Made by a program: the position numbers and the translations under genes
Part shown: positions 40,931 through 52,239 of the stretch, in pieces
Layout of the letters: each line of letters begins with the position of its first letter
Position numbering within the stretch: the first letter of the stretch is position 1
The notes under the pieces: generated by a model
What the model was told of the DNA's origin: nothing
Seen by the model: the letters and a program-made list of their open reading frames with translations, nothing else
Databases searched by the model: none
NCBI RefSeq assembly: GCF_000699445.3
Contig: NC_067198.1
Span: 36,546,536-36,610,535 of the forward strand
Source: Schistosoma haematobium
Lineage: Eukaryota; Platyhelminthes; Trematoda; Strigeidida; Schistosomatidae
Length of the DNA stretch: 64,000 nucleotides
Direction: 5' to 3'

Positions 40931-41908
40931 GTATATTTACACTAGATATTATTTGTTACAAGTTCTACGAGACGTTGCACTAGTTTTTTGATAATAAAAA
41001 CCCTAAAGTTCATATTTATATCACAACCTTGTAATTCATTGTCCGGGGTTTGAAATTTGGAGAGAGTACGTCCATTATACTGCATTTATGTGGTTTAGTT
41101 CATCAGTACGAATTCCTTTTTTTGTATGTAATTATGAATAACTGACTACGAATAACCCATAAGCTAAACAATAAAAACGCAGTAGGAATACTTGGAAAAC
41201 AATGAAACGGCCTTCAGTCCAGGTATAGATTTGCTGACAGAATTTCTGGCGAGACTATAATTTATGGACGAACCAATTAGATATTAGATAACGAGTCACG
41301 AATTTGGGCGCGGAATTCATCCATACATTTGGCTAAATAGAGTTTTTGCACTATAGCTGATGTCAGTTCGTGATGAAGACCCTAAATCTAATTTTTAACC
41401 CTAACCATCAACTGTAAATAAGAATTCTAACTGCTTTATAACCCTCATTTAGTCCTAATTAGTAGTTGTTCACTCTCAAGGTCACTTTGGTGTCGCTCAA
41501 AGGTCGTCCATAAATTATAGTCCCACTTAATTTCTTATAATTAGAATGAGTCTATTGTTCAAACTTCAATGTGCAGCCACTAAAGCCGTAGTTGTGTAGT
41601 TCAAAGTTATTTCCTGTCATTAACTCTTATTTGTATCTAACTCCATTAGAAAGCCGGAAAATAAATGTATTCTGTAAACTAGGTTAGTAGTTAACGGCTG
41701 ATAAAAACCAATTTGTCCGCCTGGTTAAGTTGATCATGAAATTCCATCGAAATTTAGGCTATTGTGTAACATTAAGTTTATTCGATAAGATTGTAGGGTT
41801 TTGGAGTAAGAAATTCACCTTTCCAGAAGCTTTCTGAAAATATTCATTCTCGATGAATAGAAACAATCTCTGATTAGGAAAGTAAAAATATCCTATTCTT
41901 AAATACGT
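40931..41908. other. DOCK intron sequence, no gene seen
   Basis: AT-rich DNA without a recognised repeat. Confidence 0.5.
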
Positions 41909-42012
41909 TATTTATTTATTTAAACATAAACATTGGTACAAGGGGGCACCAAACAGATATGCGCTACATAAATCATTCGATTTGTGTGAGGGCTGGGATA
42001 CTGCCTGGGTGC
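41909..42012 (-). mobile_element. short repeat D, 3' end only
   Basis: On the minus strand it ends ...GGTGCCCCCTTGTACC, ATGTTTATG and an AAATAAATAAAT tail, preceded by CAGTATCCCAGCCCTCAC. About 100 nt of the D repeat. Confidence 0.7.
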
Positions 42013-42454
42013 AGTTAAAGGTAAAGTTATTTGAATTTATTGTGGTGTTTTAAAAAGTCACTTTTAAGCACATCGTGGATAACTATTTCAATACAATGGT
42101 TTTATTAATATGTACCATAGAGCAGACGTTAACATTTTAAATGGTGAAAAGATATACGTGTTCTTCAGTAATTTTGGCATAGCGAACCATCAATAAAATT
42201 TATCAGTCACCTATGCATTTTCTTTTGTCTAAATTAAATATGAAAGCTGCTCATTTTTCCTTCTTATTATGTTGTGCTATTTTCCTTGCTCAATTCTACT
42301 TAGTCACACGCTTGTGCATCATGGTAATGATTCGTATCTATAACTTCAACGCTATGAACGAGATTGTTCCCATTCCTCTTCTTCCCTGTCTGCCAACTAG
42401 AGCGGGTTTAGTTTGTATAGAAGCTTTCTTGATATAGGCTCCAGAAGTTTATAT
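42013..42454. other. no gene seen
   Basis: AT-rich intron sequence between two D repeats. Confidence 0.5.
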
Positions 42455-42713
42455 CATTTATTTAAACACATAAACATTGGTACAAGGAGGCACCAAATAG
42501 ATATGCGCTACATAAGTCATTCGATTTGTGTGAGGGCTGGAATACTGCCCGGGTGCCCGAACCGAAACAGGTGGTTTTCTAGGGAGGTCACTCATCGAGC
42601 CTTTGACCTAAAGGTTTAATCCACAAAGCAGTGGAGCACCGTAAGGAGATGCAGTCTGATGGTAGCCGGTGACCAACAATTGGTTAATACGCCACTTGTT
42701 TCCTTAGGATCCC
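42455..42713 (-). mobile_element. short repeat D, nearly complete copy
   Basis: About 260 nt on the minus strand. It contains AACCAATTGTTGGTCACCGG, the GATGAGTGACCTCCCTAG block, CAGTATTCCAGCCCTCAC, then a 55-nt end very similar to the 3' end of RTE family A, and an A/T-rich tail. No protein coding. It is paired in inverted orientation with 42906-43186. Confidence 0.75.
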
Positions 42714-42905
42714 AAATGCCCTGGTACGACCGAGAGTGGGGAGAGTCCGCTCTCCCTCTCGAAATGCTCTCACATGGCCACGCGTATATAGCCTCTGCCA
42801 GGGAAGTCCTACTCACTGCCTTCTCGTGGCGGGGGTGTTGTTTACAAAAATGAGAGGACGAAAAGCGAATGTCCGGCGCTTTAACCGGATTCCAAACCAA
42901 TGGTG
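42714..42905. other. spacer of inverted D pair
   Basis: 192 nt, GC-richer than its surroundings; no gene or known motif. Confidence 0.4.
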
Positions 42906-43186
42906 CACATGGGCTCCAGTATCCTGCAGGAACAAATGGCGTATGAACCAATTGTTGGTCACCGGCTTCCATGGGACTGCATCTCATTACGGTGCTCCGC
43001 TGCTTTGTGGATCAAACCTTTAGGTCAAAGGCTCGATGAGTGACCTCCCTAGAAAACCACCTGTTTCGATTTGGTCACTCGGGCAGTATCACAGCCCTCA
43101 CACATATCGAATGAGATTTGTGTGGCGTATATGTATTTGGTGCCTCCTTGTACTGATATCTATGTGTTAAAATAAATAAATAAAAA
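42906..43186 (+). mobile_element. short repeat D, complete copy in opposite orientation
   Basis: Begins CACATGGGCTCCAGTATCCT and runs through ACCAATTGTTGGTCACCGG and CAGTATCACAGCCCTCAC to TTGTGTGGCGTATATG, TTTGGTGCCTCCTTGTAC and an (AAAT)n tail. The A family ends with the same arrangement (TGTGTGGCGCATATAT, CTTGTACCAATAT, ATGTGTTCAAATAAATAA). It has the size and structure of a non-autonomous SINE-like element. Confidence 0.78.
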
Positions 43187-43637
43187 CACCACGAGAATGT
43201 AATGCGTAGGCCTTTCCTTGCAGTGGTTGTATGCACGGTCATACCAGGGCATTCGGGGGCCAATTATATGTGTCAAATTATATCCAATTTTATTCAATTT
43301 ATGTATCAATTATTAAATGTATAATAGTTACCAAGTTTTACTAAATTGAGCAATTGTTACTATTATTTTATTATTTATTTATTTGAACACATACATATTG
43401 GTACAAGAGTGCGCCAAATATATATGCGCCACACAAAACAATGAGAATTTAAAGAAAAGGAAAAAAAGGCAAAGAGGGTAAAAAAGAACAATAAGGAAGA
43501 GATTGGTGTAAGGTAGTGTAATAATAATGGTGGTAATAATGGGGGAACGGAAAGGTACAATCAGAAGAAACCCTTCAGTTGAGGAAGATACAACCAGTTT
43601 TTTTTGAAGAAAGTAAAAGAAGGTTACAGTAGGATCG

Positions 43638-45585
43638 TCACTGGTTTCTATTCTGAGCCATATCTGATAACGTCTCTAGCCACTGTGTTGCGCTATCTCT
43701 CGGACCCCAGCCTGGGAGTCGTGAAGGACCAACAGAAGTCAGCCCTTTGAAGCTTTCTTTCACACCACGACACCATGTCATACACTGACCACCTCTCTGC
43801 TTCTTCCAACCAGTCCCAAATAATGCACGACGTGGAATTCTCTGGGACGACATTCGTAAAACATGTCCAAGCCACCGAAGTCGGTGTTTCAAGATGGTGA
43901 CACCGATTGCATTATCGTCTCTGTGCCCGAACACACGTGCCGAACCTCTGCATTACTAACATGGTGTTGCCACTGGATGTCAGCAATCCTTCGGAGACAA
44001 CGATTATCGAACACAGAAAGTCTTCTAACGTCCTCAACTCGGAGAGACCAGGTTTCACAAGCATAGAGCAAAACTGCTCTCACCGACGCGTTGTAAATCC
44101 GACCTTTTACAGCCAGACTAACATCACGAAGGCACCAAAGATGGCCCAGATTAGCATGAGCCGCTCTGGCTTTCACTATACGTGCATTGATCTCATCACT
44201 CACACCCCCACCAGCACTTATGCAGCTACCCAGATACACGAACTTCTCGACTACGTCTATCTGCTCACCATCCAGGGTGAGTACAGGGTTAGAATCCTGC
44301 CAGTTTTGTAGAAGTACTTTGCACTTCGAAGGTGCAAAGCACATACCATACCTACGGACACTGATTGCCAACTGATTAAGTGCGGATTGCATGCCTTGGC
44401 CTTATCGCACAGTAAGACAATATCATCCGCATACTCCAGGCAACAGATCCACACCACCTTTACTTACATCCATCAGAGCTGTTTCCAGAATATCGTCGAT
44501 GACAAAGTTGAAGAGGAATGGTGAGATTGGGCAACCCTGCCTAACCCCACTGCTCGAATGAAACGATGGAGAAAGGTGGTTTTATGTCCTCACTCCGCCT
44601 GAAGTGTTTGTATATAAGGCTTTTAGGGTGTTAATAAACTTCTCAGGCACACCGTTCTTCAATAGACAATCTCAGAGAACAGTCCTATCCAATGAATCGA
44701 AGGCAGCCCTAATGTAAAGAAACACTAAGTATGACGGTGTTCTGACATTTGGCGGAGGATGAAGATATGATCAATACATCCTCAACCAGAACGAAAACCA
44801 GCCTGCTCCTCGTGAGTCAACCTTTCTCGAGTTTTGAACAACCTACGAAGTATGACGGAAGCCAATAGTTTGGACGCAATCGGAAGTAGACATATCTCCT
44901 GATAGTTGTTATAGAGACGACGTGAACCCTTTTTAAGGATAGGGAGAATTATCAACTCATTCCACAATGATGGGACACCGTCTAACTGCCAAACCTTTGT
45001 AAATAACTCAGTCAGTTCCTTAACCAGAAAGTCACCACCATCTTTAATAAAAGCCGGAGGTAAGTCATCTGGACCAGGTGATTTGTAGCGCTTCAAGAGT
45101 TGGAGTTCCTTGCGTACTTCCGCCTCATTTGGTGGATCAGTCGTCACCGGTCATGGAGGGAAGGACAGTATGACCGATGATGCCGGAGCAGCAGGCCAGT
45201 TGAACTGCCCTTCAAAAAAATTCTGCCCATCGTCCAAGACGTCGATGGATGTTAGTGATTGACGTTCCGTCATCCTCGCAGATTGTTTCGCTCACACCAG
45301 ACTTCTTCCTGTCAGTGGCTCGGATGAGTTGGAAGAGCTTTCGGTAATTACCAGATGTAGCTGCTGCTTCCAGCTCATTAGCACGCTTCGACCACCAGGC
45401 TTCTCGGTCCTTACGCAAGCTTTGCCCAATTTCCTTACGTAACATCCTTCGTTTGTGGTCAAACTCACGGTCAACCGGAGTAGACCGACGGGCTCCGATG
45501 AGTTGTAAGGAGCCAGAAGAAACCCACAACTGACTGTACCCGCCATTTTCATGGTGTTATGCGATTGCAACCAATACTCATCCAT
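43638..45585 (-). pseudogene. family A reverse transcriptase, copy 2
   Basis: Pieces in order on the minus strand: linker REFDHKRRMLRKEIG (45529-45212), fingers and EEQAGFRSG (45147-44782), palm A region with frame breaks, SGVRQGCPISPFLFNF, YADDIVLL (44457-44257), thumb YLGSCISAGGG and WLGHVLRMSSQRIPRRA (to 43638). It shares with copy 1 the TAA before SGVRQG and the frame changes around YADD. Further private lesions are present. Confidence 0.8.
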
Positions 45586-45617
45586 ACTTTTCGGTGGAAT
45601 GGTAGCTAGCCTAGAAG

Positions 45618-46571
45618 CTAGCTTGGTTCGATACTTACTTGCAACAGAAGTTGCAACCAGCTTGCTAACATCAATCCGTTGGTGGCGGTCACTTCATTGG
45701 CCACTGAAAAGTAAGGCAAGATTGGTGCAGACCAGGGCATGGTCAGAGTCCAGATAGGTACTCCAAAAGGAGCGGCAGTCTTGTTCACAACCACGCCAGC
45801 GGTAACTGATCGCGATGTGATCAATCTGAGTCCAGGCTTGAGATGCAGAAGGGGACGCCAGGTGGCACATCGGTGATGACTGTGCCGAAAGTTAGTGCTG
45901 GCCAGGAACAGGTTGTGGTCCGTGCACAGTTGCAGTAGACGGTCCCCGTTATCTGACCTGCGACCAACGAGTCCCCATTGGCCACCTAAACGACTCTCTT
46001 CTGTGCCTAGACGCCCGACCTGAGCATTCAAGTATCCGGCTAGTACTACAATATCTGTCGAACGCACTTTCTGGATAAGAACAGATAACTGGTGATAAAA
46101 CTCATCCTTGGTTGCATCCAGGCTGCAATCTGTCGGGGCATAGGCGGAGATGACGAAAAGACATCGTTTCTCACGCCGATTTCTTCTCACTTTGATGGAA
46201 CTCTCTAATCTAACAGCACATAACCGACTGTTAATGGGGATCCAATAGATTAGTGCTGCCTCAGCTCTAGCGCTCAGTGCGACACCAACGCCAACAAGAC
46301 CAGACGAAGATGCCACAGGGTCCCCGGATAAGCGCACGTAAAACAAGCTTTTCGAAGCGACAGATGGAGATCGAATTTGTAGTACTTCACCAGAGTCTTG
46401 AATACGGGTCTCGGATAGACAGCAAACATCGATATTAAGACTTTCCAAAGACATAGCCAGCCCTATCTGTTGTCCAACCTGCATAAGTGTGCGAACGTTG
46501 AAGGCAGCTAGTTTGAATGGCGCGCGCGGTTTCAGAAAAACTGCTTCAGTACTCATATTCGGTAGTAACAT
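45618..46571 (-). pseudogene. family A endonuclease, copy 2
   Basis: Minus-strand ATG at 46571 (MLLPNMSTEAVFLKP), then FNVRTLMQVGQQ, LSETRIQD, SAYAPTDCS and AGYLNAQVG, where GDFN would be expected, the same substitution as in copy 1. A one-base loss in the WRPP region shifts the frame before the IDH motif, a lesion specific to this copy. Confidence 0.8.
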
Positions 46572-46705
46572 ACAATTTTCAACCGGACAGTGACTCGAAA
46601 ACGTTTAGATACAGTCGAATTTCCACTATAGATGAGCTGCTGTATAAGTCGAAAAAATAAGTATAAATAGAATGGGAATAAAAGAAGGTGAATAATGACG
46701 TAGTA

Positions 46706-46750
<45 letters not shown>
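46706..46750. repeat. (AAT)n microsatellite
   Basis: About 14 AAT units just upstream of the 5' end of A copy 2. Confidence 0.95.
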
Positions 46751-46751
<1 letters not shown>

Positions 46752-46812
46752 CGAGTCACTTGATTGTTATTTGGAGCGAGAGGAATATTTTTCATAAGTA
46801 GATAGTTTATCA

Positions 46813-47017
46813 TGTTTTTGTGTGCGGGCTGAGATACTGCCCGAGTGCCCAAACGGAAGCAGGTGGTTTTCTTAGGGAGCCACACCCCGAGCCTTTGACT
46901 TAAGGGACTGATCCACAAGGCAGTATAGCATCGTGAGGAGATGCAGTCCCATGGTAGCCGGTGACCAAAAATTGGTTCATACGCCATTTGTTCCCGCAGG
47001 ATACTGGAGCCCATGTG
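46813..47017 (-). mobile_element. short repeat D, copy without its 3' end
   Basis: The minus strand starts CACATGGGCTCCAGTATCCT, as in the complete D copy, and runs to CAGTATCTCAGCCCGCAC. It then stops before the A-like 3' end. About 85 percent similar to the other D copies by eye. Confidence 0.7.
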
Positions 47018-47412
47018 TTACTATACGCACAATCACAGAGAATCAATAAATACAAAAAGAAATGGATCGAAAATCAAATGACTAACTCGATACTGGATAC
47101 CAAATACGGGTAAATACACACTGAAAGTGAGCGAAAAAGGTTCGCTACGAAAATATTAATACAACGAAAGTACATTGACAATTAACTGAACCAAATTCAC
47201 CTTAAATCCATGTTCGAATTATAAGATTGATTGTCTTTCATACATTGTATTTGGGAATATTACGTCTCAAAATTAAGTATTGGATTTTATTATCTACGTC
47301 TTTTATTGTGTTACGCTCTTTTGGTTAATTAAAACTACTTAATCAAAAGGTTATATTTCTCTTTTTACAAAGCTTTATTTAAAACCGATTGCCTTAATAG
47401 CCATATAATTGA

Positions 47413-47498
<86 letters not shown>

Positions 47499-47577
47499 GT
47501 ACTTATTTAGCTGTCTGCTCAATGTCCTGCATATCATCCTTTCAATCTGCGCGTTCGTTTTAAAAATTTACCTAAAG
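47018..47577. other. DOCK intron, with (TA)n tract
   Basis: 47413-47496 is about 42 TA units. The rest is AT-rich without genes. The acceptor CCTAAAG of the next exon is at its end. Confidence 0.7.
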
Positions 47578-47864
47578 CATTTCTAACAATGTACTTAGTA
47601 AGTCAAGTCTTACAAAGCTCTCAGAATGTAGTCAGTTCACCAGCTAATTTAATTCCAAACTTGGATATGAATTTTGCTGTCAATGCAAGTTCCGACTGCG
47701 CGAATTTTACCTCATACAATTGTATTCAAGATTCATATGAAAGTCATGTTAGTACAAAAAATCCTTCCGCCACTGAATTACAACCTACATCATTGCTTAT
47801 GCGTTTAACCGAGGATGTTTTACTGGATGGTAATGCTAAAGATAATTATGAAGTTGTTTTTACT
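47578..47864 (+). CDS. DOCK-family Rac-GEF, pre-DHR-1 exon
   Basis: From acceptor TTACCTAAAG (47577). Two bases complete a codon, then FLTMYLVSQVLQ, a Ser/Asn-rich insert, SLLMRLTEDVLLDG and NYEVVFT, ending ACT|GTAAGT in phase 0. FLTMYLV aligns with FISENYLVRW and YEVVFT with LRAVFTDL of DOCK1. The insert between them is longer than in vertebrate proteins and of low complexity. Confidence 0.78.
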
Positions 47865-48238
47865 GTAAGTTAAATATGTAAATGTGTTATTTGTAAAATT
47901 TTCTATAATTTTCTCGCATTACTGTAAATTTTGAACTTTTCAAAGTTTCTAATAAAGTAATTTGTCAAAGTCTGTATTAAAAAACGGATATAATGCTAAG
48001 CAGTTTTCTCTATAATTATCGCAATTAATGGTTACACACTTTGACCAGCATTGTTTATAATCGATCATAGTGACGCAATTGCATAGATTCGTTGGCTACT
48101 TATAAAGCTTGAGTTTCAAAGTTATTATATTCTCTTTATTCCGTGGATTGATTTTTCTCGTATTATATTTTCCAATATCTAATCCTTTTATCTTGTTAAA
48201 TTACTGTTAGTTTATTATAAGGTATGACAAATTAAAGT
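47865..48238. other. DOCK intron sequence
   Basis: AT-rich, nothing recognised. Confidence 0.5.
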
Positions 48239-48273
48239 AATACAGTCAGTCAGTCAGCTACAACGTAGGACCA

Positions 48274-48325
<52 letters not shown>

Positions 48326-48722
48326 TCCAAGCTGCCACACATCATTAGTACAACAAGATGAACACCGAATTCATAGGGGTAGCTACTTCAATGGTAGTAA
48401 TAAATAAAAGAAAGATTGTGTATAAGGATATAACACAGGGAGGAAGAATTAGTTCGTAGGATGAATGATATAAAGCGACTTTAACCTCACAGTTTAAGGG
48501 AAGACAAAAAGCGTATACACCGACACCATTTTGATCTATTCTGAGCCATGTCACCCATAGTCTCCAACAATTGGTTACGATAGTCACGCGAACCACAACC
48601 AAGTAGTCTGCATCTACCAACATGGCTAAGACTAGAAGTTAGTGACTTCAAGCACTGATATCACGTTTTGAATGACCGCCCCTAACTTTCTCTCGAACAT
48701 CCCCACCACTAGTTAGCATTGA
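48239..48722 (-). mobile_element. decayed B-like RTE 3' end with internal (TA)n
   Basis: The + strand starts CAGTCAGTCAGTCAGCTACAACG, i.e. the reverse complement of the B tail (written here in part), followed by a (TA)22 tract at 48277-48321. It then matches B C-terminal sequence (GAGCCATGTCACCCATAG, GTAGTCTGCATCTACC, GACCGCCCCTAACTTTC) at roughly three-quarters identity. Confidence 0.72.
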
Positions 48723-49356
48723 GTATCTGTCAGGTTATAAGCTGTAAATTCACATCTTATGTCCTACTTTCAATTTATATAAATGAACTAGGGTAGTTTC
48801 GGAACAGTTTGTAAAGGGTTTACAACTGTCAACTGTTGTGATAAATCTTAATGTGTGAATTGCAATTTGAGGTGTTTCATCTACAAGATTTCACCATACA
48901 GGTTAGTATCGTAAGTTTCCTACACGGCGCATATTTAGTGTCGGAGTTGAACTATATTTTAAGTTCCGGTGTTGTTTGAGTCGATATTAATGTCTGTCAT
49001 ACATGGATATATTTCGAGCCACTTTTATTCTCGAAGCAAAAATCTTTAATTCTGCATTTAACTAAAATGCAGTAGACTGTCCGATGAACAACGAAGTGAT
49101 AACGTTGTTTATTCGGCTAATCAAAGCTTGTCAAGTGAATTAGTTGAGGTGTGGCTCGATGACTTGTATTCTCAGTTATTTATTGTTTCGTGGGATATTA
49201 TAGTTCTTTTTTATCTGCTTCGGCTCACTAATCCTCAGAAAACAACTATTGTGAATTAAAACCTTGTACATTGGCTTTCGATTATTTATTTAGTTGTTCT
49301 ATATTTTTCTATGCAGCTTTTATGTAATCACACTTTTTATAATTTTCATTTCACAG
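48723..49356. other. DOCK intron sequence
   Basis: No gene or repeat recognised; ends with acceptor TTCATTTCACAG. Confidence 0.5.
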
Positions 49357-49664
49357 AATCTCGACCCATTCAAATACAAAGAAAAACGTATACTACTACT
49401 CGTCACATTGACTCGTATTGGACCGATGCATTTAAAGCGTACGAAATCAGGTGGAAAGTCCATAGCATTAGGTGTTAATGAAAATAAGTCACAACAACCG
49501 AATTCAATGTTAAGACGTCCAGTCGGCGTTGCTTGCCTGGATATAACATCTTCAATTTTACCGTATTTTAGTCGTTCCTCCCAGTTATTTGATTGGGGAT
49601 CTGGCAAAACAATAAAAGATGATAATTCTATATTGGATCATAAACGTATTGTGAATTTCAAATT
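49357..49664 (+). CDS. DOCK-family Rac-GEF, pre-DHR-1 exon
   Basis: 308 nt, phase 0 in, phase 2 out (AAATT|GTACGT). Reads NLDPFKYKEKRILLLVTLTR, IGPMHLKR, a variable loop and MLRRPVGVACLDITSSIL. In DOCK1 the corresponding blocks are DLKREKISFVCQIVRVGRM and LRRPFGVAVMDVTDII, so order and spacing agree well. This is the strongest single exon for the family call, together with the DHR-1 exons. Confidence 0.88.
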
Positions 49665-49764
49665 GTACGTAAATGTAACAAAAAATGTCACTTTTTATGT
49701 CTGCTTGTTTATATTCATGTTGGTTTTTTGGACGAATCATTTTTCGGTATGTGTTATGCATCCC

Positions 49765-50150
49765 TAACTACCGTCTACATCGACGGGCAATGTTTGCTGA
49801 TGTTGGAAGTTGGAAAAAAGCCAGGAACAGCTAAACGAAAACATGGCATCACTCTATGAAGTCATTGACTGTTGGTTTAAGCCATGTTGGTAGGTGCAAA
49901 TTATCCGGTCGGAATTCTTGCAACAACTGTGATCAATGGTTAAAGAGGCTATGTGATATGATTCACAATGACTCTTGTCCATTCACCATTTATTCTGGTT
50001 TAGATCTCGAGCTTCGTTATTGATCCATGCATACGCTTTTATAGTCCTTTCAAACCACACTCTCAACACTTAATCTTTCTCATTTTCATTGCTATTGGAT
50101 TATTTTTATTTCCTTGCTATTAGTCTTGTCACGTTAATATGGTGTTTTAT
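49765..50150 (+). mobile_element. decayed B-like RTE 3' fragment
   Basis: Contains CATGGCATCACTC, TGAAGTCATTGACTGTTGG, AGCCATGTTGGTAGGTGCA and GATCAATGGTTAAAGAG, lining up with the B C-terminus (CATGTCGGTAGGTGTAG and following). No open frame. Confidence 0.7.
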
Positions 50151-51078
50151 GACAAAGTGGGCCAACATATTTGTCTGGCTCTATGTTGGCTATAACAGGC
50201 TTAGATAGTCATGCACATTCATATCGTTATCTGTTCAAGCTTGCAAGTTTTTACTACTAAAAAGTACTTCCTTGAGTTTGATTTAAGCAGAAAATCATGT
50301 AGACCTACTATCGAAAATTCCAGGAATTCAGCATGAAAGTTGTTCAGTAATACTTGATTTTCCGATAATTTTCAATACACTACAGTATTTTCATTATTAT
50401 GTAACTGTTAGCTGAATAGAATCTTAACTACTGTATGCTGAGTACAAGTCGAAATCATAATACTCTGGTTGACCCATGTTGTTCAACCAATTAGTGCCAA
50501 CGAATGACTCGATAATATACCACAAGTATCCCCTTTAGATTTTCTATAAATAATTGTGTTTTTATTACTTCTGTTGCTTTGTCTATTTGGAATATATACT
50601 ATCCTCTTCTTCTATCCTTGTTCTAATTTGGGACTAGTCGAATGGAGTACAATGTCAAAGTAATATACCAAACAATGGGAACGTGACAGTAACTATTTAA
50701 CTAACCATCTAACTTAGGCAGCGAAATATTTATTGTAATTTCCAAATCATTGTTACTTAATTTTTCGTCCTGAACTGTGACTTTGTAAGACGTTTCCGAT
50801 TAATAAGATTGTCACTTTGTTTCTCGAGGATTTCATATGTTCATATTTCTCCACATTTATCAATCAGTTAGAAAATGACTAAATATATGCACTTGGCATA
50901 GACGGTCTATACGCCACTACTGAATTGCACCATTTTTTAAAAATATTTTTTGATCTTCACATAGCACAACCTTAGCCATATTGATAATTTAATGAACACC
51001 GATGACACATGACAGTTAATGAATACCTAAATAATCATATTATCTCATTTCAAACTAATTTTAAATAAACTATTTTAG
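50151..51078. other. DOCK intron sequence
   Basis: Nothing recognised; ends at acceptor ACTATTTTAG. Confidence 0.5.
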
Positions 51079-51283
51079 AACTGGTGAACAGTTTTTATCA
51101 GAAGCGTTATTACGTGCAATCAACGATACACAAGTTTTATCTTGGAGTAACAATCAAAATTCAGGTTATCCTGATATGGATTTAACAACAATTTTAAGCA
51201 TTCCAAGTATTTCATTGGATTCGTCAGAAGTTCCAAAATTAGAAATTCATGAAATCACAGTATTAAATCCTTTAGAAGGTCAT
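51079..51283 (+). CDS. DOCK-family Rac-GEF, exon leading into DHR-1
   Basis: 205 nt, phase 2 in, phase 0 out (CAT|GTAAGT). The split codon gives FKLTGEQFLSEALLRAIND, which aligns with FQPVAGENDFLQTVINKV of DOCK1. Then an acidic loop and PKLEIHEITVLNPLEGH. Confidence 0.85.
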
Positions 51284-52140
51284 GTAAGTTGATCACTGTT
51301 CTTTTTTTTCCTTCTTTACATACTCAGTTCAATAGTGATGAATACTGAACGGTTACTTTTAAAACATGGTGGTTGTAAATGCCGATAAATTTCCATTCTT
51401 TATAATAAAATGAGTCTCAAATCATTTTATTTCGTACGTCTCGTAAAAACTAATTATAATAAATATACAGTGGTGATGAAAATTTATTTAGGTGATTGGT
51501 GTTTCAGCGTAGCTTATGAAGAATATCACAGCTGCGATACATTCTAATTGTCAGTTGAGTCCATTCTGTGTGGTTGAAATTCCACATTATTTTCTAACTC
51601 AGTAATTAACTGGAAAGTATTGATTAATATTAGATTGGGAGTAAAAAAAGTAGGCTTGAAAACTTGTTGACTACTACTCGGCCATTCGATGTAACTCCGA
51701 TTTACTACCATCCAAGTTACTTTACAGTTCCTAGTGTCTCAGACATTGCTGAACTACCTTTCAACAGACTGTGCTAAGTTAGGGATCAGTTACGAAGTTT
51801 TAAGCGATGTTGTATTTCAAATAGCTAACAGAGATCAGTAGCGCGAACAGACACAGTGTACAATTGAGATCAAGGGAAGAGTGTGTACACAACTCGATCA
51901 ATATTACATATAAACAAATTGTACAATATTCAAGCATTCAATTAAATGCTTAAGGGTATACAAAACGAGACTACATATAATACAGACAAACTAAAAGCGG
52001 TTTACATTGATCAGTAACAATGACATTTATAATATTATCAAAAAGTTGACAGTTCTTTTGTGTGATACTACAGGATTCCCCTATTGGAACACTGGGATAT
52101 GATGGTAAAGAGGTGGTGACTGACGTTGAAGTGCTCTAAA
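51284..52140. other. DOCK intron sequence
   Basis: No gene seen. 51640-52070 may be the body of the SINE-like repeat that ends with the hammerhead-like motif. Confidence 0.4.
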
Positions 52141-52164
52141 ATGATTCTAAAATATTGAAGCGAT

Positions 52165-52225
52165 GTACACCCAGTTGATGAGTCCCAAATAGGACGAAAC
52201 GCGCATTTTGGGTTCTACTGCTAAC
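52165..52225 (+). ncRNA. decayed hammerhead ribozyme motif (Smalpha-like)
   Basis: TTGATGAG at 52175-52182, stem II GTCC/GGAC with loop CAAATA, and GAAA at 52196-52199, in the spacing of a type I hammerhead. The first core base is T where C is required (CTGATGA), and the expected cleavage-side sequence after CGCGC reads ATTTTGGG. Schistosome Smalpha repeats carry this ribozyme; this copy looks inactive. Confidence 0.7.
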
Positions 52226-52239
52226 CACTATCAAAAACT

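Larger units (their letters stand above)
43366..46574 (-). mobile_element. RTE-clade family A, copy 2, full length
   Basis: About 3.2 kb on the minus strand, from the same 5' boundary as copy 1 (TGTATGTTACTACCG) to the 3' UTR and an A/T-rich tail (AAATAAATAAATAATAAAAT) at 43366-43400. Not interrupted. Possible target duplication CAATT (43353 region and 46573). Inserted in the large DOCK intron in antisense orientation. Confidence 0.88.

Noticed and set aside
41909..43186. CRISPR-like repeat array
   Set aside because: Only three copies, in mixed orientation and irregularly spaced, in a eukaryotic context with transposon-like tails.
46553..47014. 153-codon minus-strand ORF
   Set aside because: It runs through an (AAT)n tract giving a poly-isoleucine stretch and joins D repeat sequence to the A leader. 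A chance frame.
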